A stretch of DNA of 64,000 nucleotides from UBA7446 sp965657545 (GCA_965657545.1 CBFHOG010000009.1:1-64000), one strand, 5' to 3'; shown: positions 9,292 to 17,400, numbered from the stretch's first letter. Notes: generated from the sequence alone by a model not told the origin. Numbers and translations: made by a program.

Positions 9292-9437
9292 TACAAAGTG
9301 GGTACCCAATCCATTTATAGCGTTTAAGCTTCCCTTACTTTCACACATTTACACAAGTGGATATAAGACAGTCCATTTTTGGAATAGTCTGTACTACTGC
9401 CTTTTTTGCCCATATAAAAGAATAGGTTCTTTTTTTT

Positions 9438-9583
9438 GTAGCAGTGAGCCTTATTATGCTTTGATTGTTATGCTACGCTAAGGTTTTTGGTCGGGAAACA
9501 TCTCGACCATCGCCTTAGCTTAAATCGAAAATGTGTAAAAAAAAAGTCCCACCTAAGCGGGACGCTGGACTTACGTCCTCGGC
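9438..9583 (+). ncRNA. Candidate guide/tracrRNA-like structured RNA upstream of the Cas9-like gene
   Basis: Four successive stems can be drawn: GTAGCA (9438-9443) with TGCTAC (9471-9476), a repeat:anti-repeat-like arm; GCTAAGG (9477-9483) with CCTTAGC (9513-9519), enclosing GGTCGGG-AAACAT-CTCGACC (9489-9508, one G-U); GTCCC (9546-9550) with GGGAC (9559-9563); GGAC (9567-9570) with GTCC (9575-9578). This order (a closing duplex, a nexus-like double hairpin, an A-rich linker, terminal hairpins) resembles a type II tracrRNA or a natural single guide. Strand is assumed to be that of the Cas9-like gene 50 bp downstream. It could instead be the structured 5' UTR of that gene. No match to a known tracrRNA was computed. 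Confidence 0.55.
9445..9472 (+). repeat. Degenerate repeat copy A upstream of the Cas9-like gene
   Basis: Starts TGAGCCTTATTATG and continues CTTTGATTGTTATG. The first 14 bases recur with one change at 9585-9598, exactly 140 bp downstream. Positions 9451-9472 also align with the downstream copy at 13039-13060 (15 of 22 identical by eye). Its TTGTTATG (9465-9472) is the reverse complement of CATAACAA at 13055-13062. Confidence 0.55.
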
Positions 9584-9584
9584 A

Positions 9585-9607
9585 TGAGCCTTATTGTGAT
9601 AAGATGT
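9585..9607 (+). repeat. Degenerate repeat copy B just before the Cas9-like gene
   Basis: TGAGCCTTATTGTG (9585-9598) repeats the 9445 copy with one mismatch, and TTATTGTGAT (9591-9600) plus GAT (9603-9605) match the downstream copy at 13039-13053. It lies 26 bp before the GTG start, so it may sit in the promoter or leader of the gene. Confidence 0.55.
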
Positions 9608-9632
9608 GTCAAATGTATAAAATTTTTATTAA

Positions 9633-12600
9633 GTGAAACAAATTTTAGGTTTACATATTGGATCGGAGTCTATTGGATGGGCATTAATACGTCAATCAAC
9701 AAGTCCACGAATTGTAAATATGGGTACTCGAATTTTTTCATCTTTTGTGAGCTACTTGGGTGAAGGTGACCGCGAAATTTCTAAATCCTCTTTAAGGACC
9801 CAAACACGAAATGCAAGAAAACTGTATTTGAGAAAAATGTATAGAAAGCAAAATATGCTTTCTTTTTTGGCGCAGCACCGTTTATGTCCAATTTCTTCAA
9901 ATGAACTTAAAAAATATAAAAAGAAAAATCTGCGCCCATCAGATCATATTAAAATGAAACAATGGTTTGCGTTAAACCCCTATGAATTGAGAGCAAAAGG
10001 GGTAGAGAGAAAGTTAACCAAGCATGAATTGGGCAGGGTGCTGTATCATATGAGTCAACGCAGGGGTAAATCTATCACCAATTTAAGTAAAAACACCAAG
10101 ACCCTTTTAGAAGGACTGCCTGCTGTTAATAGAATTGGTATTCAAGAAACGCAGCGTCATTTAAAAGATCAATCGTTAGGTTCATATTTATACGATTTAC
10201 TTCCTGAGAAAAACAAAACATACCAGTATAATAATGTCAGAGTTCGCAATCGTTATTTGGACAGGGATATGTACATAAAAGAGATTCAAACGATTTTAGA
10301 AGTGCAAAAAAGGCAACACAAATTTTTAGATGATAGTTTTATAAATGCGATTATTGGAGATGATAACAATAAAGGAATCTTATTTTATCAACGGCCTTCC
10401 CAGTATCGAAAATTAAGGGGAGTAGCTTCAACATGTCAGTATGAAAAAAATAAAAAAACCATGTGGCACAGTCATCCAATCAATGAATGGTACAATATTT
10501 ATTGTTGGATAGATTCCATTCGCCTAAACGGTGAACCGTTGAATAAAAATCAACGTAAAAAAGCCTTACATGTAGCCACACATTTTTCTGGATTTATGTT
10601 TAAAAAAGTACGTGTAGCTTTAGGTGTTGAAGACCAATTTGCTCTAAACTATGACGATACTACTAAGATTTTTTTAGCAAATACAATTTCTCACTTATCA
10701 CGTACAACAGCTTTTGGAAAAAATTATTTGTCTTTTACAGATGAAGAACAGCACGAGATTTGGCATGATCTTCATTTTTACTCGAACAATAATTTACTTA
10801 TCGAAAGGCTTGAAACCCGGTGGGGTTTGCCTTTAAATAAAGCACAAGCAGTTGCAGCCATAAAGCTTAAACCTGGATTTGGTAAGTTAAGCATGAAAGC
10901 AGCACGTACGATTTTATATTATTTAAGACAGGGATACCCCTTAAATAATGCTATTATTCTAGGAGGTGTGAAGAACGCTATTGGTCAAAGTCGATGGGAT
11001 AGTTTGGATAAAGAAACGATTGCGAACATAGATTATTTTGTTCAATCAGCTGTGGAGGAAAAAGAAATTGATGATCCAGAGTGGATAAGTGATTTCAGCA
11101 ATATTTTTGATATCCAGCTGAATCCACAAAAACTATATTTGATAGAGCAACACAGCGATGAAGATAGCTATTCTATAACACCTGACAACGACCGTGAAAT
11201 TATTCGTAAGTTCAAACCAGTAGCGCAAAAACCTATTTTTGAGCTTCGGAGGTTAATCAATAATTTAATACGCGAATACGGAAATATAGATCAAATCAAT
11301 TTTGTGCTTTCCAATGATGTGAAAACAAACGCTAAAAACCGCAAAGCGACAACGATTTCAAGAAAAATAAGAGAACAAGAATTACCTAAAATATACGACG
11401 CTGTTGTGGACGAGGGGCAAAATCCTACCCACACAAATTTATTTAAATACAAGCTTTGGTTAGAATGGAATAAAACATGCCCATATACAAATACACCTAT
11501 TTCTATTGAGCAATTATTTACCGATGAGGTCTCCATTGTTTATATCCACCCATGGGAGAGATTTTTTAATGATTCTGATCGAAATAAAGCCCTTTGCATA
11601 AGTTCATTCAAGGAGAATATAATTGGTAAAACACCCTATGAGTATTTTATTGCACAGCCATCTGGGGTTTGGGAGCAAGTAAAAACCCGCGTTTTAGAGC
11701 AACTTTTGAATGGCTCTGCCAAACACGGGCCATATTTTAAATTTAAACATTTTATAGCGTCAACCTATATAAAAGACAATGTGTATAGGGAGTTTAATGA
11801 TCAACATCCCATGGCGCTGAAGCTAAAAAAATATTTGAGTCGCATCAGTCCAGAGGTTGTTGCTGCACGCGGTAATGCAACGAGTAGTTTAAGGCGGAAA
11901 TGGGGAATAAGTACATTAAAAGAGTTTAATAGAAAAGCAAGATATTTAAGTTCTCGTGAGACTGCAACCATTGCTTTGGTAACAGCGCTAAATGAACCTG
12001 AATTTTTAGAGGAATTACGTTATTGGAACAGGTATGAGCCATTGCCTTACAGAGGCGTTTTCCCTACCCCTTGGACCCAATTTAATAGAGATGCTCTTTA
12101 TGCGTATCAAACAATGTCCGTTTCTGTTGAGGCTAACCATCAAGTGGTTCGAAGAATAGCTCAGAAAAGTAATGATACGGTTCACTTGGCACCCAAAGGA
12201 AAACTGCATAAAGACAGCTATTATGGGAAGCGGACTTCTCCCAAAGGAAATGATGCATTTCACATTCGTAAGTCCATAAATAGCTTAAGTACCGCAAAAC
12301 AAGTAAGTAAAATTGTTGACAGTAGTATTCGTGAACTTGTTTATGATCAAATTGATTTGAGCGGTGGTTTTGTGAATGGTAAAATCCCAAAATACGCGCT
12401 TTATATGCCCACTGAATTGGGATGGGAAACAAAAATATTTTTACCCAATAAGCGTGGAGACAAAGTTCCGGTGAGAAGCGTTAGAATGCGAGAAAAAGTG
12501 AGTAATGCGGTGCAGCTTAGTAAGGGTAATAATATTTATGTTAACCCCCGGAACAATCATCATGTATTGATTTATCGAACCATTGATAACGAGATTCAAG

Positions 12601-13001
12601 AACATGTGGTGACGTTTTGGGAGGCTGTACAGCGTATCAGAAAGAGTGAATCCCTATATCAGCTGCCCTCAAATGGGCGTATGATTATATCCACCCTCCA
12701 TATCAACGATTGCTTCATTTTAGGGTTGAGTAATAAAGAAATTTACGATCGCATAAATAATGGTACAAGCCTTTGGGAGCATGTGTATCGTGTCCAACGA
12801 ATTTCAAGCAAGTATTACGAGTTTAGGCACGTATATGATTTAGATGTTTATGACCAAACCTACCCAAATTATATACGTATTTTAAATTTTGGCAACAGAA
12901 AAACCGGCTGGCTTACGCACAACCCCTTTAAGGTTTCTATCAGTATGCTTGGCGATATCACCCCGTTTTATAAACTTTTAAAAGTTCCAGAGATGCATTG
13001 A
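9633..13001 (+). CDS. Catalytically inactive Cas9-like protein (orphan, type II-C-like)
   Basis: 1122 aa from a GTG start, chosen because RuvC-I begins at once (ILGLHIGSESIGWALI, residues 4-19). Recognisable Cas9 parts in order: Arg-rich bridge helix (RNARKLYLRKMYRKQ, 59-73), REC region with RYLDRDMY (207-214), FYQRPSQYRK (251-260) and Cys268, RuvC-II (KPVAQKPIFELRRLINNLI then INFVLSNDV, 528-563), HNH (CPYT 616, NKALC 651-655, KTPYEYF), RuvC-III segment (SSRETATIALVTAL, 773-786), then PW..F and a C-terminal region with KDSYYGKR (860-867). By hand alignment all catalytic residues are lost: Asp to His8, Glu to Val558, HNH Glu-His to Val636-Tyr637, His/Asp to Thr777/Ile780. Bacteroidota type II-C Cas9s are usually ~1400 aa, so this one is short. 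No cas1/cas2 nearby. I infer an RNA-guided binding protein without cleavage. Confidence 0.88.
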   Translation: MKQILGLHIGSESIGWALIRQSTSPRIVNMGTRIFSSFVSYLGEGDREISKSSLRTQTRNARKLYLRKMYRKQNMLSFLAQHRLCPISSNELKKYKKKNLRPSDHIKMKQWFALNPYELRAKGVERKLTKHELGRVLYHMSQRRGKSITNLSKNTKTLLEGLPAVNRIGIQETQRHLKDQSLGSYLYDLLPEKNKTYQYNNVRVRNRYLDRDMYIKEIQTILEVQKRQHKFLDDSFINAIIGDDNNKGILFYQRPSQYRKLRGVASTCQYEKNKKTMWHSHPINEWYNIYCWIDSIRLNGEPLNKNQRKKALHVATHFSGFMFKKVRVALGVEDQFALNYDDTTKIFLANTISHLSRTTAFGKNYLSFTDEEQHEIWHDLHFYSNNNLLIERLETRWGLPLNKAQAVAAIKLKPGFGKLSMKAARTILYYLRQGYPLNNAIILGGVKNAIGQSRWDSLDKETIANIDYFVQSAVEEKEIDDPEWISDFSNIFDIQLNPQKLYLIEQHSDEDSYSITPDNDREIIRKFKPVAQKPIFELRRLINNLIREYGNIDQINFVLSNDVKTNAKNRKATTISRKIREQELPKIYDAVVDEGQNPTHTNLFKYKLWLEWNKTCPYTNTPISIEQLFTDEVSIVYIHPWERFFNDSDRNKALCISSFKENIIGKTPYEYFIAQPSGVWEQVKTRVLEQLLNGSAKHGPYFKFKHFIASTYIKDNVYREFNDQHPMALKLKKYLSRISPEVVAARGNATSSLRRKWGISTLKEFNRKARYLSSRETATIALVTALNEPEFLEELRYWNRYEPLPYRGVFPTPWTQFNRDALYAYQTMSVSVEANHQVVRRIAQKSNDTVHLAPKGKLHKDSYYGKRTSPKGNDAFHIRKSINSLSTAKQVSKIVDSSIRELVYDQIDLSGGFVNGKIPKYALYMPTELGWETKIFLPNKRGDKVPVRSVRMREKVSNAVQLSKGNNIYVNPRNNHHVLIYRTIDNEIQEHVVTFWEAVQRIRKSESLYQLPSNGRMIISTLHINDCFILGLSNKEIYDRINNGTSLWEHVYRVQRISSKYYEFRHVYDLDVYDQTYPNYIRILNFGNRKTGWLTHNPFKVSISMLGDITPFYKLLKVPEMH

Positions 13002-13039
13002 GGAAGGAATCCGTTTTATTGTTTTGTTTAGTTAAAATT

Positions 13040-13113
13040 TATTGTGATTTGATACATAACAACTTCAGTACACGTATTTAATACAAGTATAGTATTGTGA
13101 TTTGAAAAATAAC
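13040..13113 (+). repeat. Two degenerate CRISPR-like direct repeats with one spacer-like interval
   Basis: TATTGTGATTTGA occurs exactly at 13040-13052 and 13093-13105; both continue to ATAAC, giving about 19 of 21 identical bases. The period is 53 bp with a 32-bp interval at 13061-13092. TTGTGATTTG resembles the 5' part of type II-C repeats I remember from Bacteroidota. It may be the relic or minimal form of an array for the Cas9-like gene. GGAAGGA (13002-13008) and TCCTTCC followed by T5 (13115-13126) bracket the region and could close a long terminator-like stem. Two copies are too few to call an array. Confidence 0.5.
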
Positions 13114-13136
13114 GTCCTTCCTTTTTGCTCCTGGTT

Positions 13137-13631
13137 CTAAAACCAACTTTCAAACCCTTTCCAAGCTGCCGTAACAAAAAACAGCAGGTATATAAATGAC
13201 ACTATAAACTTAATCACCACGCCAGACAAAAACCCCAAAAAAGAACCAACAGCTGCTTTAAGTGCAATTTTTCGGTTTTGATTTTTGCTGAGCTCTCCAG
13301 CAAACGCGCCTACAAAAGGACCTAATATAATACCAAAAGGAGGAAAAAAAAGCCCAACAACCAAGCCAATAGTGGACCCAATTGCTCCAGCTTTAGTGCC
13401 GCCGAAAGCCTTTGTGCCCCATATGGGAATCAAATAATCTAATACCATAATAAATATCGCTATGGCTAAGGTCCAACCTAAAAAATGCCAATCTTGTTCA
13501 ATTTTACTGGTGTAGTGTAATGATAATAAGCCAAACCAACTGGTTAGAGGCCCTGGGATTATAGGTAAAAAACTACCTGCCAAACCTAACATTATAAGTA
13601 ATGCTCCAAGAATTAAAAGTATAATATCCAT
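13137..13631 (-). CDS. DUF456 family membrane protein
   Basis: 164 aa, almost entirely hydrophobic with four or five membrane segments. It shows the DUF456 signature: an N-terminal LGLAGSFLPIIPGPLTSWFG loop and Gly-rich turns (GTKAFGGTKAGAIGSTIGLVVG, FGIILGPFVGAFAGEL). Function of the family is unknown. It converges on the Cas9-like gene and is divergent from the lipoprotein at 13698, so it looks like a stand-alone gene bordering the accessory locus. Confidence 0.88.
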   Translation of the reverse strand: MDIILLILGALLIMLGLAGSFLPIIPGPLTSWFGLLSLHYTSKIEQDWHFLGWTLAIAIFIMVLDYLIPIWGTKAFGGTKAGAIGSTIGLVVGLFFPPFGIILGPFVGAFAGELSKNQNRKIALKAAVGSFLGFLSGVVIKFIVSFIYLLFFVTAAWKGFESWF

Positions 13632-13697
13632 AATTCTAAATTACAAATTATTCATGGGTTCAATCGATAGCAAAGCTTTATTTTTTACTTTTATGCA

Positions 13698-14144
13698 ATG
13701 AAATTGCGGAGACTTTTTTTGGTGAGTTTGTTCATAATAATCGGATGTGTCTCGCCTAAAACCAAACCTCAAGCTCCAAATATAAATTGGACAGCAATGG
13801 ACGAACCGCCTTTATATCCAGATTGTCCTAAAGAAGATGTTCGTCAGAATTGGAATTGCTTTACTGATTTACTTCAAATTAAGCTCAAAAATAAATTGCT
13901 TTCAAAATCTATGTCAAGCCTTGATCTTATAGATACACTTTATGTTATCTTGAAAGTGGATACCATCGGTCAACTATCAGTAATGGGCTATTCAAATAAA
14001 AATAATCTTTCTCCCATAGTTTATTCTTCGGTTGAGGAAGTAGTGGCAGCACTGCCTAAATTTCAACCTGCCTTCAAAACAAATTTAGAAGTTCCCGTTG
14101 AAGTTCACTGGGAGTTGCCTGTTGCCATCTATAAAAGCAATTAA
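13698..14144 (+). CDS. Predicted lipoprotein with TonB C-terminal-like domain
   Basis: 148 aa. The N-terminus (LFLVSLFIIIGCVSP) has a good lipobox IIGC, so Cys17 would be lipidated. The C-terminal ~70 residues (TLYVILKVDTIGQLSVMGY, VVAALPKFQPAF, VPVEVHWELPVAI) resemble the TonB_C/energy-transducer fold common in Bacteroidota. A periplasmic or envelope role is inferred. It is 15 bp ahead of ruvC and may be co-transcribed. Confidence 0.7.
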   Translation: MKLRRLFLVSLFIIIGCVSPKTKPQAPNINWTAMDEPPLYPDCPKEDVRQNWNCFTDLLQIKLKNKLLSKSMSSLDLIDTLYVILKVDTIGQLSVMGYSNKNNLSPIVYSSVEEVVAALPKFQPAFKTNLEVPVEVHWELPVAIYKSN

Positions 14145-14159
14145 TCCCTATTTTTACAT

Positions 14160-14711
14160 ATGTCCGATTCGCGTATTATTCTAGGAGTTGACCCAGGAAC
14201 CACTATCATGGGTTTTGGGATTATTGAAGTGACGGGAAAAAAGCTCCATTGTCTTCAATTAAATGAGTTAAAACTAAGCAAATACGAAAGTCATTATGTG
14301 CGACTGGGACATATTTATACACGTACTTCAGAACTCATTAAGACATATAAGCCTGATGAAATGGCACTTGAAGCGCCATTTTTTGGTAAAAATGTACAAT
14401 CCATGTTAAAATTGGGTAGGGCACAAGGCGTTGCTATTGCCGCTGGGATTGCTCATGATTTGGATATTTTTGAATATTCGCCTCGTAAAATTAAAATGGC
14501 AATAACGGGTAGTGGAAATGCTTCTAAAGAACAGGTAGCCAAAATGCTACAGCAATTAACGGGATTAAAAACACTTCCTAAAAATTTAGATGCCACAGAT
14601 GGGCTTGCAGCTGCAGTCTGTCATTATTTTAATCCCGCGCAGCAGACCGAAAAAAGCTATTCTGGGTGGAGTTCTTTTGTGAAACAACAGGGACATCGCG
14701 TAAAAAAATAA
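14160..14711 (+). CDS. ruvC: Crossover junction endodeoxyribonuclease RuvC
   Basis: 183 aa Holliday-junction resolvase acting with RuvAB in recombination repair. The four acidic catalytic positions are present: Asp11 (GVDPGTT), Glu71 (MALEAPFF), Asp144 and Asp147 (DATDGLAAAV). The substrate-binding KNVQSMLKLGRAQG and the ITGSGNASKEQV segment are also conserved. It is slightly longer than the ~170-aa average because of a basic tail. The stop lies 2 bp before the hemW start. It is unrelated to the Cas9-like gene nearby. Confidence 0.97.
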   Translation: MSDSRIILGVDPGTTIMGFGIIEVTGKKLHCLQLNELKLSKYESHYVRLGHIYTRTSELIKTYKPDEMALEAPFFGKNVQSMLKLGRAQGVAIAAGIAHDLDIFEYSPRKIKMAITGSGNASKEQVAKMLQQLTGLKTLPKNLDATDGLAAAVCHYFNPAQQTEKSYSGWSSFVKQQGHRVKK

Positions 14712-14713
14712 AG

Positions 14714-15856
14714 ATGTCGGGAATTTACCTTCATATTCCTTTTTGTAAAAAGGCGTGTCATTATTGTAATTTCCATTTTTCCACCACGGGTGATTATAAG
14801 AATGAAATGGTTGAGGCCATAAAAAGAGAACTAAGACTGCGTAAGCACGAGGCATCACTGCCAATGGAAACCATCTATTTGGGTGGTGGAACTCCTTCCA
14901 TGCTTTCTTCAACAGCTATTTCGGAACTGATAGCAGAGATAAAAATACAATTTGATATTATTACATTTCCTGAAGTTACCCTTGAAGCAAACCCCGATGA
15001 TTTAACACCCTCATACTTGGTGGCGCTAAAAAACGCAGGAGTCAACCGCTTGTCGATTGGCGTGCAGTCGTTTCACGACACAGAGCTTAAGTTGATGAAT
15101 CGTGCGCATAGCGGTAAACAAGCCATTCAGTCCGTGGTTTGGGCACTAGACCTTTTTGAAAATGTATCTATTGATTTACTTTTTGGAACCCCGCATACCA
15201 CAATTACTGATTGGAAAAAAAATCTTGATACTGCATTAAAACTTGATGTTCCTCATATTTCGTCCTATGCCTTGACGCTAGAACCAAAAACGGCATTGGA
15301 GCATTTTGTAAAAAAAGGGGTTGTGTCTCTACTAGATGAAAATGATGTCGAGGAACAATTTCTATATCTTGTAGATACGCTTACGGCAAATAGCTATGAG
15401 CATTATGAGCTTTCCAGTTTTGGAAAAGCGGGATATCATTCCAAAAACAACACAGCTTATTGGAAGGGAAAGTCTTATTTGGGTATTGGTCCTTCGGCAC
15501 ATGGTTTTGATGGGGCACATCGTTATTGGAATGTGAGCAATAATGCTGTATACATGAAAAAAATCGAAGCTGGGCAATTGCCACAGACCATAGAAAAATT
15601 GAGTGTAGTTGATAAATTTAATGAAGCTATCATGATAGGGTTGCGCGCTTCTTGGGGCGTTTCATTAAGCCAAATGGAACAGGATTTAGGGAAACAATAC
15701 CGCAAACATCTAGAACAACAAGCGCAACGTTTTATCGACGAAAAGCTACTTCATATTGAAGACAATTCGCTGAAAACCACTCGCAAAGGTGCTTTTTTGG
15801 CAGACGGCATTTCAGCCGATTTATTTCTTATTGATTTGCTTGGTGCAAAGCCGTAA
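14714..15856 (+). CDS. hemW: Radical SAM heme chaperone HemW
   Basis: 380 aa from the ATG at 14714, which gives the standard N-terminus MSGIYLHIPFCKKACHYCNF; an upstream in-frame start at 14666 would lie inside ruvC. The radical-SAM cluster CxxxCxxC is Cys11, Cys15, Cys18, followed by YLGGGTPSML and EANPDDL. The HemN_C domain is at the end. HemW binds heme and hands it to apoproteins; older annotations call it oxygen-independent coproporphyrinogen oxidase, but the motif fits HemW. Its last 29 bases overlap the convergent M20 peptidase. Confidence 0.93.
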   Translation: MSGIYLHIPFCKKACHYCNFHFSTTGDYKNEMVEAIKRELRLRKHEASLPMETIYLGGGTPSMLSSTAISELIAEIKIQFDIITFPEVTLEANPDDLTPSYLVALKNAGVNRLSIGVQSFHDTELKLMNRAHSGKQAIQSVVWALDLFENVSIDLLFGTPHTTITDWKKNLDTALKLDVPHISSYALTLEPKTALEHFVKKGVVSLLDENDVEEQFLYLVDTLTANSYEHYELSSFGKAGYHSKNNTAYWKGKSYLGIGPSAHGFDGAHRYWNVSNNAVYMKKIEAGQLPQTIEKLSVVDKFNEAIMIGLRASWGVSLSQMEQDLGKQYRKHLEQQAQRFIDEKLLHIEDNSLKTTRKGAFLADGISADLFLIDLLGAKP

Positions 15857-17225
15857 AATGGTGGTAAAAGTGAGGAATGGTTTCTATTCCTTTTAAAAAA
15901 TTGAATACCCCAAAATGTTCATTAGGAGAGTGAATGGCATCGCTGTCCAGACCAAAGCCCATAAGTACCGTTTTGCTTTTAAGGGTTTCTTCAAAAAGCG
16001 CCACAATGGGAATACTTCCTCCATCTCTTACAGGAAGTGGTGCTTTTCCAAATGTTTCCAAATAGGCTTTAGACGCTGCTTGAAACTCCACTCCGTCGGG
16101 GTGCATCACATATCCTTCACCGCCATGATGCGGGGTTACTTTTACGGAAACACCCTCTGGTGCAAATGACATAAAATGCTTGGTGAAAAGCCTTGTTATT
16201 TCTTCAGATTTCTGGTTAGGCACTAACCGCATCGAAATTTTGGCAAATGCCTTACTCGCAATAACGGTTTTGGCACCTTCACCCGTATAGCCCCCCCAAA
16301 TGCCATTTACGTCTAATGTTGGACGAATGGATTTTCGTTCTAATGTAGTGTAGCCTTCCTCTCCATGAACAGCCTTAATGTCAAGTGCGTTTTGATATGC
16401 TTCTAAAGAAAATGGAATTTTCGCCATTTCAGCTCGATCAGCAGTGCTTACGATTTCTACATTGTCGTAAAAACCAGGAATGGTAATGTGGTTGTTTTTA
16501 TCGTGGAGGGAAGCAATCATTTGGGTTAAGATATTAATCGGATTGGCAACTGCTCCACCATAAAGTCCAGAGTGTAAATCCCGATTAGGTCCTGTGACTT
16601 CAACTTCCACATAGCTAAGCCCACGTAATCCCGTGGTGATAGACGGAATATCATTGGCCAGCATACCTGTGTCTGAAATAAGAATCACATCGTTCTCAAG
16701 TTTTTTGGTGTTAGCACGAACAAAATCTTCTAAGTTGTCACTGCCCACTTCTTCTTCACCTTCAATCATAAATTTGATATTGCAGGGAAGTCCACCGTTC
16801 TGTTCCATGACCTCCATGGCCTTGATGTGCATAAACATTTGTCCTTTGTCGTCACATGCCCCTCTGGCAAAAATCGCCCCTTCAGGGTGGAGGTCTGTTT
16901 TGCGAATTTCAGGCTCAAAGGGCGGAGTATCCCAAAGGTCTAAGGGATCTGGTGGTTGCACGTCATAATGTCCATATACCAAAACGGTAGGCAGTTTTGG
17001 ATCTATCATTTTTTCAGCATATACGATGGGATAGCCTTTTGTGGGGCACAATTCAGTATGGGTACAGCCTACATCTTTTAATGCTACTTGTACTGCTTTT
17101 GCAGCGGCTTCCATGTGTTGCGCATAGGCAGAATCGGCGCTTATAGACGGAATGCGAATAAGCGAAAACAGTTCTTCTAAGAAGCGATTTTTATTTTTTT
17201 TGATGTAATCTGGAAAATTTGACAT
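15828..17225 (-). CDS. M20 family dipeptidase
   Basis: 465 aa zinc metallopeptidase. Metal-binding residues are in place: VYGHYDVQPPDP (His86, Asp88), GACDDKG (Asp125), and MIEGEEEVGS with the catalytic Glu pair near 157-159; an M20 dimerisation domain lies in the middle (GLYGGAVANPINILTQMI) and the closing His ligand near the C-terminus (IHSPNEHFG). Members cleave dipeptides or related acylated amino acids in the cytoplasm. Substrate cannot be read from sequence. The gene is monocistronic and convergent with hemW. Confidence 0.93.
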   Translation of the reverse strand: MSNFPDYIKKNKNRFLEELFSLIRIPSISADSAYAQHMEAAAKAVQVALKDVGCTHTELCPTKGYPIVYAEKMIDPKLPTVLVYGHYDVQPPDPLDLWDTPPFEPEIRKTDLHPEGAIFARGACDDKGQMFMHIKAMEVMEQNGGLPCNIKFMIEGEEEVGSDNLEDFVRANTKKLENDVILISDTGMLANDIPSITTGLRGLSYVEVEVTGPNRDLHSGLYGGAVANPINILTQMIASLHDKNNHITIPGFYDNVEIVSTADRAEMAKIPFSLEAYQNALDIKAVHGEEGYTTLERKSIRPTLDVNGIWGGYTGEGAKTVIASKAFAKISMRLVPNQKSEEITRLFTKHFMSFAPEGVSVKVTPHHGGEGYVMHPDGVEFQAASKAYLETFGKAPLPVRDGGSIPIVALFEETLKSKTVLMGFGLDSDAIHSPNEHFGVFNFLKGIETIPHFYHHFTALHQANQ

Positions 17226-17299
17226 GGTGTGAAATTAGAAAACGAAGGTAAAAAAATGTTCTTCGATAAGAAAGTGGTTTTCTTTTATTGAAACATCCT

Positions 17300-17307
17300 T
17301 ATATTTG
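17300..17307 (+). promoter_or_regulatory. -7 promoter box of tRNA-Leu
   Basis: TATATTTG is a perfect Bacteroidota -7 element 10 bp upstream of the tRNA. The -33 element is not clear. Confidence 0.6.
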
Positions 17308-17317
17308 CGCTCCACTT

Positions 17318-17399
17318 GCGGGTGTGGTGAAATTGGTAGACACGCTAGACTTAGGATCTAGTGCTTCACGGCGTGGGGGTTCGAGTCCCTTCACCCGCA
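17318..17399 (+). tRNA. tRNA-Leu (TAG)
   Basis: A full class II tRNA: acceptor GCGGGTG with CACCCGC, D-loop TTGGTAGAC, anticodon loop CTTAGGA (TAG), long variable arm (TGCTTCACGGCGT) and GGTTCGAGTCC T-arm with discriminator A. CCA is not encoded. A truncated, interrupted copy lies ~780 bp downstream, beyond a toxin-antitoxin pair. Confidence 0.97.
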
Positions 17400-17400
17400 C

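Noticed and set aside
11500..11600. His639 as a possible shifted HNH catalytic residue
   Set aside because: The conserved Pro640 and NKALC fix the register so that the catalytic His column is Tyr637; His639 falls at a variable position.
13061..13092. Match of the spacer-like interval to the outer-membrane gene promoter near 18854 (GTATTTAAT)
   Set aside because: Only nine identical AT-rich bases; expected by chance in a window of this size.
13002..13126. GGAAGGA/TCCTTCC pair as a terminator of the Cas9-like gene
   Set aside because: Loop of over 100 nt is too long for an ordinary intrinsic terminator; noted only as a possible closing stem.
9203..13136. Complete CRISPR-Cas locus
   Set aside because: No cas1, cas2 or csn2 gene and no array of more than two repeats is present; only the Cas9-like gene, a structured RNA region and degenerate repeats can be supported.
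14160..14711. ruvC as a functional partner of the nearby Cas9-like gene
   Set aside because: It is a normal chromosomal Holliday-junction resolvase with intact catalytic residues; proximity to a protein with a RuvC fold is coincidence.
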